Below are positions 43,393-52,725 of a stretch of 64,000 nucleotides of DNA, piece after piece. The stretch covers positions 1 through 64,000 of the forward strand of contig SVOY01000005.1 in the NCBI GenBank assembly GCA_015066105.1, written 5' to 3'. Each line of letters begins with the position of its first letter. Position 1 is the first letter of the stretch. The notes beneath the pieces are model-generated. The model searched no databases. It had not been told where the DNA came from and was given only the letters and a program-made list of their open reading frames with translations. The DNA is from Oscillospiraceae bacterium. Lineage in GTDB: Bacteria; Bacillota; Clostridia; Oscillospirales; Acutalibacteraceae. A program made the position numbers and the translations under genes.

Positions 43393-44326
43393 AGGTTAAA
43401 ATCTCTTTTGCAATAAAAATGGGACGGTCCTTGACCTGAGTGTGAATTTTGCCCGTGTAAAAGCCGAGAATACCGAGAAAAATGCCGGTAAGTCCGAAGC
43501 CGAAAAGCATAAGGCAGGCAAGATAGCCCACGGAAGCGTCAAAAAGTGGACGGATAATATCCGCAAGCAGCACACCGAAAAACAACAGTAAGGAAAGGAT
43601 TATCAGAAAAACACCTGAATATGCAGGCAATTTCAAGGGCATATCCGTATAGGCAATAATGCCGTCAAGGGCGTATCTGAAAAGCTTTGCAAGGCTCCAC
43701 TTTGTCTCACCGCTTTCACGCTGCTTTACGTCATAGGGAATTGCCGTGGTGTTATAGCCCACCCAGGAGAATATACCCTTTGAAAAGCGGTGATATTCGG
43801 GAAGGGCAAGCACGGTTTCAACAACGCTTCTGCGCATTGTGCGGAAATCGCTCGCATCACTTATAAAATCAACCTCGGTTACTTTGTTGACCGTTTTGTA
43901 AAAGCTCTTTTTCAAAAAGGTAAGCAGCTTACTCTCTTTTCTTTCACGCTGATATGCGGCAACCATATCGCAGTCGGGATCCCCGTCAAGAATTCTGCCC
44001 ATCTGCACCGCATAAACGGGGTCCTGCTGCAGGTCGGCATCAATAACGGTCACATACTCCCCTGCCGCCCTTGTAAAGCCGGCATATATTGCCGCCTCCT
44101 TGCCGAAATTGCGCGAGAAGCTTATAACCTTGATTTTTACATCCTTATTTTCGCTGAAAATTTTTCTCAGCCTCTCAGGAGTTTTGTCACGGCTTCCGTC
44201 GTTGACAAAAATTATTTCGTAGCTGTCGGTGTAGCCGAGCATAGCCTTTTTTGCGGCTTCAAAAAATTTTTCAACGTTGCCCTCCTCGTTATAGCAAGGC
44301 ACAACAAGCGAATGCTTAAGCTTCAT
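43376..44326 (-). CDS. GT2 glycosyltransferase, DPM1/GtrB-like
   Basis: 316 residues. N-terminal GT2 domain: VVPCYNEEGNVEKFF, EIIFVNDGSRDKTPERL, YVTVIDADLQQDP (DxD-type metal site) and a region with RQRESGETKWSLAKLF. Two membrane helices lie at the C-terminus (LPAYSGVFLIILSLLLFFGV and a second near 265-285). It probably loads a sugar onto undecaprenyl phosphate, with GtrA as flippase. ATG at 44326 chosen for AAAGGAG upstream; 24 bp after der. Confidence 0.88.
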   Translation of the reverse strand: MKLKHSLVVPCYNEEGNVEKFFEAAKKAMLGYTDSYEIIFVNDGSRDKTPERLRKIFSENKDVKIKVISFSRNFGKEAAIYAGFTRAAGEYVTVIDADLQQDPVYAVQMGRILDGDPDCDMVAAYQRERKESKLLTFLKKSFYKTVNKVTEVDFISDASDFRTMRRSVVETVLALPEYHRFSKGIFSWVGYNTTAIPYDVKQRESGETKWSLAKLFRYALDGIIAYTDMPLKLPAYSGVFLIILSLLLFFGVLLADIIRPLFDASVGYLACLMLFGFGLTGIFLGILGFYTGKIHTQVKDRPIFIAKEILTYDEED

Positions 44327-44350
44327 AAGCGTGCTCCTTTTCAAAAGCTC

Positions 44351-45676
44351 TTATTTTTTATCCCTTTCTCTTATAACAAAACGGGTGGGAGTACCCTCAA
44401 GGCCGAAGATTTCTCTAATCTGATTGTCAAGATAACGCTGATAGCTGTAATGGAAAAGCTCCTTATCGTTGACAAAGCAAACGAATGTGGGCGGACGGGT
44501 TGATGCCTGAGTCATATAGTAAATCTTGAGTCTCTTGCCCTTATCTGTAGGCGGCTGAACCCTTGCGGTGGCCGAGGCAAGAACATCGTTTAGCTTACCT
44601 GTGGAAATACGCATTGAATTCTGCTCGTCCACAAAACGGATAAGCTCAAAAAGCCTGTCAAGGCGCTGACCCGTTTTTGCAGAGATGAAAATAATGGGAG
44701 CGTAGGACATAAAGGAAAAATCAATCATCAGCTTTTTTCTGTAGCTGTCCATTGTTTTGCCGTCCTTTTCAAGGGCATCCCACTTGTTTACGGCAATGAT
44801 ACAGGCCTTGCCCATTTCGTGCGCAATGCCCGCAACCTTTGAGTCCTGCTCGGTAAAGCCCTCAAGGGCATCAATCATAATTACGCAGACGGTAGACTTT
44901 TCGACTGCCATTTTTGCTCTGATTACGGAATACTTTTCAATCTGGTCCTCAACCTTGCTTTTTCTTCTGAGACCGGCGGTGTCAATAAACATAAAATCGC
45001 CGTACTCGTTTGAAATAAAGGTATCCGTAGCATCACGGGTTGTACCTGCAATATTTGAAACAATGGCTCTTTCCTCACCTGAAATGGCATTGATAAGCGA
45101 GGATTTGCCCACATTGGGCTTACCGATTACAGCAACCTTGATAAGGCTGCTTTCCTCTTCCTCCTGCTCCTCTTCGGCGGGAAGATGCTCCATAACCGCA
45201 TCAAGAAGGTCGCCCGTGCCGTGGCCGTGCACCGATGAAACGGCAATGGGGTCGCCGAGGCCGAGATTGTAAAACTCGTAAAACTCAAGCGGTGTTTCAC
45301 CTACGGTATCGCACTTGTTTACGCAAAGCACAATGGGCTTTCCGCTTTTAAGCAGCATTGCGGCAACGTCCTCGTCGGTGGCAACAACGCCCGAGCGAAG
45401 GTCCGTTACAAAAATAATAACCTCAGCACTGTCAATGGCAAGCTGAGCCTGACGGCGCATCTGCTTGAGAATGATATCATCGCTTTTAGGCTCTATACCG
45501 CCCGTATCAATAAGCAGAAAATGACGGTTAAGCCATTCGCAGTCACCGTAAATTCTGTCTCTTGTAACACCGGGAGTATCGTCAACAATGGAAAGACGCT
45601 CGCCTATGAGCTTATTGAAAAGGGTGGATTTGCCCACGTTGGGACGGCCCACGATAGCAACAATCGGTCTTGCCAT
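44351..45676 (-). CDS. der: Ribosome-assembly GTPase Der (EngA)
   Basis: 441 residues, the family length. Two tandem GTPase domains: first GRPNVGKSTLFNKLIGE with DTPGVTRDRIYGD and NKCDTVGE; second IGKPNVGKSSLINAISGEE with NIAGTTRDATDTF, DTAGLRRKSK and NKWDALEKDG. The C-terminal KH-like domain ends in TPTRFVIRERDKK. Needed for 50S ribosome maturation. 12 bp after the DUF512 gene. Confidence 0.97.
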   Translation of the reverse strand: MARPIVAIVGRPNVGKSTLFNKLIGERLSIVDDTPGVTRDRIYGDCEWLNRHFLLIDTGGIEPKSDDIILKQMRRQAQLAIDSAEVIIFVTDLRSGVVATDEDVAAMLLKSGKPIVLCVNKCDTVGETPLEFYEFYNLGLGDPIAVSSVHGHGTGDLLDAVMEHLPAEEEQEEEESSLIKVAVIGKPNVGKSSLINAISGEERAIVSNIAGTTRDATDTFISNEYGDFMFIDTAGLRRKSKVEDQIEKYSVIRAKMAVEKSTVCVIMIDALEGFTEQDSKVAGIAHEMGKACIIAVNKWDALEKDGKTMDSYRKKLMIDFSFMSYAPIIFISAKTGQRLDRLFELIRFVDEQNSMRISTGKLNDVLASATARVQPPTDKGKRLKIYYMTQASTRPPTFVCFVNDKELFHYSYQRYLDNQIREIFGLEGTPTRFVIRERDKK

Positions 45677-45688
45677 ATTCCTTCCTCC

Positions 45689-46996
45689 TTAATTCATACT
45701 GATAATTTCTTCTATAAGAGCATCACCCGAGGATGCGCTTACGGGGCAGATTTTAACCCCAAGCTCCTCCTGTGCCTTTTCAAGGCTGACATTGTCAAGA
45801 AAAAGGTCACCCTCGCTTCTGAGCATAACATCGGGAATAATAAGCTTTTGCCCGAGTTTTCTGCCCTTGAGCTCTCTTATCAGGTCGCCGCCCGTCACAA
45901 GACCCGCAACGGTAACGGTATGACCGTAAAATTCATTTTTGATTTCATATACGTTTATCTCAAGCTCACTGTAAACAGCCGTAAGCTCTTCCGCTACGGC
46001 TTTTATAAGCGGATAAGCCGCACTGCCCGTTGCAAGGCTCACCGAGCCCTTTACGTCAGTATTTTCGTCAAGGCCGGAAATGAAGGTATGTGCCTCCTGC
46101 AAAAAGCTGCGCCACATACCTACACCGTTATCAAGCTGAGGATAGTCCTCGTAGTAGTCCTCGTCGGGGATTTCACGCTGAGCCTTAAGATAAAACTCAT
46201 CGGCGGCATAAACAAGACGGACACCTTCCTTTTCCTTAAAGGATGCACCCATGGTCTCAATTATATCTATAACCTCTGCCGCTGTATGTTGATTGTATTC
46301 GGGCATATCAAAAAGTCCGGCACGGTGCTTTGTTATACCCACGGGCACGGCCGCAATGCTCTGCACCGCAGGATAAAGCTTCATAAGCTCGCTAATGCTG
46401 TAACGCAGCTCCTTGCCGTCATTTATGCCCGGGCAAAGCACAAGCTGAGTGTTGATTTCAATTCCCGCCTCGGCAAGACGGTAAATATAATCAAGGCTTT
46501 TGCCCGCATTTTTATTATTCATCATTTTAACACGAAGCTCCCTGTTCATTGTGTGAACGGATATATTCACGGGGCTTATGTGCATTTTTATGATGCGCTC
46601 AATATCACCGTCGGTAAGATTTGTAAGGGTGATATAATTGCCGAAAAGGAAGGAAAGGCGTGAGTCGTCGTCCTTAAAATAGATACTTTCTCTCATTCCC
46701 TCGGGATTCTGGTCGATAAAGCAGAAAATGCACTTGTTGCGGCAACGCTTCTGCTTATCCATAAGATAGCTTTCAAATTCAAGGCCGATGTCCTCACCCT
46801 TATTTCTGAGTGCGAATTTTTTCATTCTGCCACTATGCTCAAATTCAAGGCAGAGAGTATCCTCCCTGATATAAAAATCGTAATCAAGAAAATCGTTGAT
46901 TTCATTTGAGTTGATGCTTAAAAGCTTATCTCCTGCCCTTATACCCCTGAAAAAGCAGGCAGACCATTTTTTTACATTTTTAATTTCAACAGCCAT
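45689..46996 (-). CDS. DUF512 / PDZ-type iron-sulfur protein (TIGR03279-like)
   Basis: 435 residues. N-terminal PDZ-like part (FRGIRAGDKLLSINSNEIND), then CRNKCIFCFIDQNPEGMRES, a CxxxCxxC radical-SAM-type cluster site, YITLTNLTDGDIERI, and the DUF512 part with TQLVLCPGINDG. A widespread Firmicutes protein next to der, of unknown reaction. ATG at 46996 is chosen for AAAGGAGAGG just upstream; the longer frame reads through the ribosome binding site. Confidence 0.85.
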   Translation of the reverse strand: MAVEIKNVKKWSACFFRGIRAGDKLLSINSNEINDFLDYDFYIREDTLCLEFEHSGRMKKFALRNKGEDIGLEFESYLMDKQKRCRNKCIFCFIDQNPEGMRESIYFKDDDSRLSFLFGNYITLTNLTDGDIERIIKMHISPVNISVHTMNRELRVKMMNNKNAGKSLDYIYRLAEAGIEINTQLVLCPGINDGKELRYSISELMKLYPAVQSIAAVPVGITKHRAGLFDMPEYNQHTAAEVIDIIETMGASFKEKEGVRLVYAADEFYLKAQREIPDEDYYEDYPQLDNGVGMWRSFLQEAHTFISGLDENTDVKGSVSLATGSAAYPLIKAVAEELTAVYSELEINVYEIKNEFYGHTVTVAGLVTGGDLIRELKGRKLGQKLIIPDVMLRSEGDLFLDNVSLEKAQEELGVKICPVSASSGDALIEEIISMN

Positions 46997-47098
46997 ACTG
47001 CCTCTCCTTTCGGGAATATGATTTGTAACAGTGACGAAGCTGTGTCGGAAGCTTGCCGTCAGTATCACACCTCGCACGCAGACAAAATAAGTAAAAAA

Positions 47099-47126
47099 GG
47101 TAGAGTAGCTGTGTTGCTTCTCTACC
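47099..47126 (-). terminator. Terminator after rpmF
   Basis: On the minus strand GGTAGAG, a 14-base loop, CTCTACC, then TTTTTTAC, 19 bases after the rpmF stop. Confidence 0.7.
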
Positions 47127-47144
47127 TCTCAAAGATCCAAAGGC

Positions 47145-47330
47145 TTAGTCTTCGTCCTTAACAACAACCTGCTTGCCCTTGTAATAACCACATTCAGCAC
47201 AAACCTTGTGGGGAACTGTGTATGCACCGCACTGCTTGCATCTTACGAGTGTGGGAGCGTCGAGCTTCCATACGTTTGAACGTCTCTTATCTCTTCTTGC
47301 CTTTGATACTCTTCTCTTTGGTACTGCCAT
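47145..47330 (-). CDS. rpmF: 50S ribosomal protein L32
   Basis: 61 residues. Begins MAVPKRRVSKARRDKRRSN, the usual L32 start, then VRCKQCGAYTVPHKVCAECGYYKG with two CxxC zinc pairs. ATG at 47330, behind AAGGAGGTG; the longer frame to 47351 passes through that site. Pairs with the YceD gene upstream, as in many bacteria. Confidence 0.96.
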   Translation of the reverse strand: MAVPKRRVSKARRDKRRSNVWKLDAPTLVRCKQCGAYTVPHKVCAECGYYKGKQVVVKDED

Positions 47331-47382
47331 CGTCCAGCACCTCCTTATCAAATAATAATAATTTTAAATATAACCTGAATCA

Positions 47383-47874
47383 TCAGTCCTCCGAGTCAAA
47401 AAGTGCCGCCCATCTCGGGTCAACCTCTTTTTTACAGCCGCAGGGACCTTCATTTAAATCTGCTCCGCAGGAGGCGCAAACGCCCTTACAATCCTCTTTA
47501 CAAAGGATTTTGCCCGGCAAAGCGAGATAAATGTCCTCTGATGTGAGTTCGGCAATGTCGAGCTTCATATTCTCAACAAGGATGTAATCGTCATTTTCCT
47601 CATCGTTGAGAGAAGCCACAAGGCCGTGCTCCATATCCACCTCAAAAGGCAATTTAACCGGTACGGCACATCTGTCACAGCAGGTTTCAAGCACAAAGCT
47701 GATTTTTGCACTGACCGTTACTATACCCGCCGTGTTTTTAATTTCGCCCCTGAGCTTAACAGGTGTTGTGAATGGAAACACACCGCCGTACTCATACGAG
47801 GAAAAATCAAATTCACAGTCAAGAGGTATTGAAACTATGCCGCCGTTAAATAAGTTTTCAAGTGCAATAAACAT
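47383..47874 (-). CDS. YceD / DUF177 family protein
   Basis: 163 residues. The C-terminal LALPGKILCKEDCKGVCASC and ADLNEGPCGC with WAALFDSED is the family signature; an earlier CCDRC pair is also present. YceD proteins are linked to 23S rRNA accumulation and are normally co-transcribed with rpmF, as here (52 bp gap). ATG behind GAGGTGAG. Confidence 0.88.
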   Translation of the reverse strand: MFIALENLFNGGIVSIPLDCEFDFSSYEYGGVFPFTTPVKLRGEIKNTAGIVTVSAKISFVLETCCDRCAVPVKLPFEVDMEHGLVASLNDEENDDYILVENMKLDIAELTSEDIYLALPGKILCKEDCKGVCASCGADLNEGPCGCKKEVDPRWAALFDSED

Positions 47875-47981
47875 AACTCACCTCATATTAACGAATAACA
47901 TTATATAGATATAGCTTGCATTTGTCAAGAATAAAAATGAAAATTACCCGATTTTTTATTATTTATTGTAATTTTCTCTTA

Positions 47982-50900
47982 TTATTCAGCCGCGGCTGTA
48001 AGATTTGCCGAATAATAACCGCTGAGAGTCTGTGTTTTTGTTTTTCTCACGGCCTTTACTCTGAAAATATATTTCTTTCCGGAGGGGATTTTGTTTACGG
48101 TAACACTGTTATCCGTAACCTCCTTATATATCTTGAAGGCCTTTTTGCCCGTGTTGTAATAATAGACTCTGTAGGCTGTTGCACCCTTTACCTCATCCCA
48201 TTCAAGGGTAAGGGAATTTTTGGCAGAATCGGCCGTGTGCAGGTTTTTAACCTTCGAAAGATAGGTTGAACATTCAAAATCGCAGACCTTGTTTGATTTT
48301 GAAACAACCTTTCCGTCCTTGACTATTGTTGCCATAACCGTGTAACGCTGAACAGTACCCGGTGTAAGGCCCTTTACGGTATAGCTCGTTTTGCTTGTTC
48401 TTGCAATTCGCCTGAGCTCACCCGTTTTTGAATCAATGCTGTATAGGTAATATCTGTTAACCGCCGAAGAGGGCTTTTCCCACTTAAGGGTATAGGAGGT
48501 ATCGGTTTTATTCTCCTGGGTTATCTTTGTAATGTTATGGGGCTTTGTGTAAAAGCTCTTTTTCACGTGGTCACTCTGCGAGGTGCCCACAGTGCTCTTT
48601 ATAAGAGCCACAACGGAAACGGTTGTATATGCACCGTCCTTAAGCTCCCTGATTCTGACACTTGTTGTTGATGCGTTCACGGCCTTTTTAAGCACATATT
48701 TTCCGTCCTCAAGGGTATAAACAGCGTAGCCCGTTGCGTTTTTCACCTTACTCCACCTTATCACGGCGGTGGTTGCCGTAGGCTCAGCCGTAATATCCGT
48801 AACCTTTGAGGGCTTGACGGCGGCGGTAAAGGTCTTTGTCTTTTCGCTTTCAACCTTTTTATCGCCCACCGTAAAGGTGGCAGTAAGATAGAAATAGCCT
48901 TTTTCGGATTTAGGCAGTGACTTTACGGTGTAATAGCTGTTTTTGGTTTTGCCGATTGCCTTATAGGCACCGTCCTTTTTGTAATAAACGGTGTAATAAT
49001 CGGCACCCTCAATTTTATCCCAGGTAAGTCTGAGAGAGGTAGCCTTGATATCAGCGGCACCGTAATTTTCCACCTTGGGGATAATTGTCTGCGATTTCAC
49101 CTCTGAGGAGTAATCTGAATTTACGTTAAGCTCATCGGTACGCTTTCCGCCGGTGATTCTGAAGGAATAAGCCGTAAGCGGTGAAAGGCCCTTTATGCTT
49201 GCAGTATTCTCCTCTGTCTGAGTTGTAACCACGGCGTTGCCCTTTGCGTCATAGCAGGTAACGGTGTAATAATCAAGAGCCGCATTTTTATCCCAACAAA
49301 GGTCAATGCTGTCAAAGCCCTGCTTTGTTACCTTAAGATTTTTCGGCACGGCGGGCAGGGTTTTTGTCCTGACCTCGGTGCAGGGAAGGCTCTCTGAGCT
49401 TGCCGACTCTCTGAGAGCAACGGCAGTTACGTAAAAGCTGTAATCGGTATAGCTTGAAAGCCCGCTCACCGTAAAGGAATTTGTATCCGCCCTGACTGAG
49501 GTGTAGCTTCCGCCCTCAGCCTTGTAGTAAAGGCGGTAGTAGGCGGCATCGGTATGAGATGTCCAGCTTACGTTTACACCCGTGCTTGTGGGGCTCAGCT
49601 TAAGTCCGCTCACCTTTTTCGGCAGAGTGAGACCCGCCACAAGGGGCGAAAATTCCGAATAAATTTTGCCCTTGTCCGAGTTGATAAAGGAGCGGATTTT
49701 ATATTTTCTCAGTGTCAGCACCTTAAAGCCTTTTACGGTCATTGAGGTTTCCTTGAGGGTTTTGTAGTAATAGGGCTCCGGCTTTTCCGGCGTTGCAACG
49801 TAAATTTCATAACCGTCGCAGGCCTCATTGCCCGTCCAGGTAAGGGTGAAGCCGTTTTCGGTTTTATCCGTAAAGACGAGTGCCGAGGGCGTGGGAGCCT
49901 TTGAGGAAAGGGAAATGAGCTTTGACCAATCGCCGTAAACAACGGTGCCGTCATACTTTGTGTATGCCCTGACAGCAAATTTGTCAGCCTTTTTTGCCTG
50001 AGCAGCTGAAAGGCTGTAGCTTACCGTGCCGAAGGGCACCGTAACAACCTTGGTGTATTCCTTGGTTTTTTCGTCATAGCTCATTATCTGATAGCCCGTT
50101 GCAGCCTTGACCGCATTCCAGGAAAGGTGGCATATGCCGCCCGAATCCTTAATAAAATCAAAGCCGGAAACTGTCTGCGGCTTGATGACAACAGGCTTCT
50201 GCTGAGCCTTTGAGTAATTATATTTGCTGAATTTGTTAAGAGCAAAGGCATCATAGGCCGAGCCCTCGGAAAGGTTGTCAAAGCTTCTCGAGGTTTTGGT
50301 TGAAATTTCCGGCTTTACCATATTTCCCGCCATATCGCTGAGAATATAGCCGTAGCCCGTTGCCTTTTCGTGCTTAGCGGAGCTCACCGTTGCCTTTTTG
50401 CCCGAAACGGTCACCTTGAAGGATGAGGGGTAATAGGATTTGTAGCTGCCCACCTTAAAGCGGATTTCCTCAAAAAAGCCGTAGGAATCGTAAATATACA
50501 GCTTTACGTATCCGTTTTTGAGGAACTTTACGGTGTCGCCGTCAATTATCTGCACCCTTGTCGGGTCTGAGGAGACAATATTATTTTTAACGGAAAGGCT
50601 TTTTGAAAGAGCAATATCCGTCTGACCCTTTGCAACGTAAACGGCCGTTTTAGGCTCCACCCTGCTTGCGGGCACCCAGCCCGTATAGGTTTTACTGCCG
50701 AACTTGAAGGAAATTCTGTACCAATAGGGGTAGGCCAGAATTTCTTCGTAATAGTAAGCATCGGTATCCCTTTTTTCAAGGATTTTTACCTCCTTGTCCT
50801 TGGCAACATAAACCTTTGTGCCTGCAAAGGTGGTAAGTATTTCGTGGTCAACGGAGGGACCCGTTCTTACATAACGGTAATCGCGGGAGATTGTGCCGTA

Positions 50901-52004
50901 CTGCTCTGCCGTTTCGGCGCCCTGAAGGCTGCCTTTGCCGTCAGCATTGCTCATATTATCAAAAACGGGGATTGAGAAGGTAAGGCTCTTTTTGAGAATA
51001 CCCATCTCCTTATAGGCTCTGTAGGTTGAATAGCCCTGAGAAAGAGCACCCGAAAGATTGGACATATACTGGTGGGTATAAAGCTCGTAATCGCTTTTCG
51101 GGTTAACGTTGAAGCGCTGCAGATATCCCGTAAACTGGCCTGCGGAAATATATTCCTCAGCAAGGAATTCGGCACCGCCCATAATTGATTTTTCGGGCGT
51201 TGTCCACGGACGGGAATAGGTGGTCTTTTTGCTTTCACTGCCCGAAGCCCACAAAAGGCCTCTTTCAACCGCACCCGCTCCGTCGGTAGCACCAATGTTG
51301 TAAAAATTATATATACCCGGGTAATTGTCGTTGGTGCCCGAAACGCTTTCACTGCCCTTGCTGCCTACCTCGTTAAGAATTTTTGAAGCAAGGAAGCAGG
51401 GATTGATATTATAGGTCTTGCCTGCCTGATAAATAGCCTGGGCATAGGTTTTTGAGGAGCTTTGCTTTTTGCCCTTTTTGTCAACCCAGGTCATTTTTGT
51501 GCCGCCCATAAAGGAATCCTCAAGCACAGCCTCAACCATATCTACGGTGTAAAGAGAGCTGAAGGAAAGGCTTTCAAACTGAAAAATGCCGCCTATATCA
51601 AGAAAATTACGGGGATCCATAAAGTATTCAACGGCAACACGGCTGGCCGCAACAAAGGAGCCGTCCTTGTAATAGAACCTGTCATTTTCCGCATCATAAT
51701 CATCCGCATCAAGGCTTTTGAATATCCGTGCGGCATCGGGATTATAAACGAGAGCGTAATCGTCGTGCTCATTATCTATAACCGTCTGCCAATCAAGTCC
51801 CGTATAAAAGGGCTCAAAGCTCCATTTGGGATAGTCCTCATGCAGCTGTCTGAGATAGGGACGGTAGCTTTCCGGAAAAGCGGCAAGCTGCTTTTCAAAG
51901 GCATCGTCCGAAGCGGCAAAGGCTCCGACGGCAAATAACACCGCCGCGACCGCAAATGAAAGTGCCGCCGAAAAAAGCACTGATATTTTTCTGTTCTTCT
52001 TCAT
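47982..52004 (-). CDS. Giant exported cell-wall protein: glucosaminidase domain plus FN3 repeats
   Basis: 1340 residues. Signal peptide 1-~30. Residues ~40-340 are a LytB/Acm-type beta-N-acetylglucosaminidase region (QLHEDYPKWSFEPFYTGLDW, PCFLASKILNEVGSKGSES, GIYNFYNIGATDG). An SH3-like region follows near 375-460 (YVRTGPSVDHEIL, WYRISFKFGSKTYTGWVP). Then about eight fibronectin type III domains run from ~590 to the end (e.g. VSGLKLSPTSTGVNVSW, NSLTLEWDEVKGATAYRVYY). It should bind and perhaps cut peptidoglycan. ATG at 52004 behind GAGTGGTG. 39 bp after the DivIVA-like gene. Confidence 0.85.
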   Translation of the reverse strand: MKKNRKISVLFSAALSFAVAAVLFAVGAFAASDDAFEKQLAAFPESYRPYLRQLHEDYPKWSFEPFYTGLDWQTVIDNEHDDYALVYNPDAARIFKSLDADDYDAENDRFYYKDGSFVAASRVAVEYFMDPRNFLDIGGIFQFESLSFSSLYTVDMVEAVLEDSFMGGTKMTWVDKKGKKQSSSKTYAQAIYQAGKTYNINPCFLASKILNEVGSKGSESVSGTNDNYPGIYNFYNIGATDGAGAVERGLLWASGSESKKTTYSRPWTTPEKSIMGGAEFLAEEYISAGQFTGYLQRFNVNPKSDYELYTHQYMSNLSGALSQGYSTYRAYKEMGILKKSLTFSIPVFDNMSNADGKGSLQGAETAEQYGTISRDYRYVRTGPSVDHEILTTFAGTKVYVAKDKEVKILEKRDTDAYYYEEILAYPYWYRISFKFGSKTYTGWVPASRVEPKTAVYVAKGQTDIALSKSLSVKNNIVSSDPTRVQIIDGDTVKFLKNGYVKLYIYDSYGFFEEIRFKVGSYKSYYPSSFKVTVSGKKATVSSAKHEKATGYGYILSDMAGNMVKPEISTKTSRSFDNLSEGSAYDAFALNKFSKYNYSKAQQKPVVIKPQTVSGFDFIKDSGGICHLSWNAVKAATGYQIMSYDEKTKEYTKVVTVPFGTVSYSLSAAQAKKADKFAVRAYTKYDGTVVYGDWSKLISLSSKAPTPSALVFTDKTENGFTLTWTGNEACDGYEIYVATPEKPEPYYYKTLKETSMTVKGFKVLTLRKYKIRSFINSDKGKIYSEFSPLVAGLTLPKKVSGLKLSPTSTGVNVSWTSHTDAAYYRLYYKAEGGSYTSVRADTNSFTVSGLSSYTDYSFYVTAVALRESASSESLPCTEVRTKTLPAVPKNLKVTKQGFDSIDLCWDKNAALDYYTVTCYDAKGNAVVTTQTEENTASIKGLSPLTAYSFRITGGKRTDELNVNSDYSSEVKSQTIIPKVENYGAADIKATSLRLTWDKIEGADYYTVYYKKDGAYKAIGKTKNSYYTVKSLPKSEKGYFYLTATFTVGDKKVESEKTKTFTAAVKPSKVTDITAEPTATTAVIRWSKVKNATGYAVYTLEDGKYVLKKAVNASTTSVRIRELKDGAYTTVSVVALIKSTVGTSQSDHVKKSFYTKPHNITKITQENKTDTSYTLKWEKPSSAVNRYYLYSIDSKTGELRRIARTSKTSYTVKGLTPGTVQRYTVMATIVKDGKVVSKSNKVCDFECSTYLSKVKNLHTADSAKNSLTLEWDEVKGATAYRVYYYNTGKKAFKIYKEVTDNSVTVNKIPSGKKYIFRVKAVRKTKTQTLSGYYSANLTAAAE

Positions 52005-52043
52005 TTGTTCACCACTCAAAATTACTGATATTTTCCGATTTTA

Positions 52044-52589
52044 TCAGTCAATAAATGCAAAGCCCGAAAGAATTGCCGAAACGTCGGCCTCCCTTACAGC
52101 TTCCGGCTTTTTCTCTGCCTTTTCAATTTCGGCGACCTGCGTGCCGAGATAAGAGATTGAAGCGAGAATACCGTCAACAAGGCTGACTGTCTCCTCTTCA
52201 CTTATCTTATCAGCGGCCGCCGTAACCTGCTCGGGCTGTGCGGCAGCATCAAAAAGGCCTTTTTCGCTGAGCTTGTCCATAAAGTCGCCGAGGCTTCTGC
52301 AAAGCTCGTCGGCAACGGTTTTAAGGTGCTTTGTTGCCTGACCGATATCCTTACAGCCTTCTGCCGTAATTCCCTTTTCAGTGTCAGCCTTTTCGGCAGG
52401 CACTGCCTCATCCATAAGCCTTGCGGCATTTTCAAGCTCACGGATTTTTTCGTTGAGGCTGTTCACCGTATCCTCAACCTGCTTTTTATATTCGTAGGAT
52501 TCGTTACGCATTTTTTCGATGTAAGCAATTACATCCTTTCTGTTAAAGCCGAAGGTGGCCTTTCTGAATGAACCGAATTCTTTAGCCAT
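52044..52589 (-). CDS. DivIVA-like coiled-coil protein
   Basis: 181 residues. FRKATFGFNRKDVIAYIEKM at the N-terminus resembles the lipid-binding start of DivIVA-type proteins, followed by a coiled coil (~30-75) and a helical, acidic C-terminal half. Probably linked to septum or cell-wall placement, and its operon partner is a cell-wall protein. ATG at 52589 has only a weak ribosome binding site (AGGCAGTG). Confidence 0.65.
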   Translation of the reverse strand: MAKEFGSFRKATFGFNRKDVIAYIEKMRNESYEYKKQVEDTVNSLNEKIRELENAARLMDEAVPAEKADTEKGITAEGCKDIGQATKHLKTVADELCRSLGDFMDKLSEKGLFDAAAQPEQVTAAADKISEEETVSLVDGILASISYLGTQVAEIEKAEKKPEAVREADVSAILSGFAFID

Positions 52590-52628
52590 AATTTTTCACT
52601 GCCTTTTTGTTCAAATTTATTCATTATA

Positions 52629-52692
52629 ATAATAGCATAAAACAGAATATAATTCAACCGTCTTGAAAAAATTTCACAACAGGGTGTATAAT
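52629..52692. promoter_or_regulatory. Divergent promoters (DivIVA-like gene and CCA transferase)
   Basis: Minus strand: TTGAAT (52657-52652), 17-bp spacer, TATTAT (52634-52629). Plus strand: TTGAAA (52663-52668), 18-bp spacer, TATAAT (52687-52692). Confidence 0.65.
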
Positions 52693-52725
52693 AACGGTAT
52701 GAATCCCGATAAAGAAGGTGAAAAC

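Noticed and set aside
44757-46663. Long plus-strand frames opposite der and the DUF512 gene (up to 380 codons)
   Set aside because: They are antisense shadows of two well-recognised minus-strand genes and show no protein motifs.
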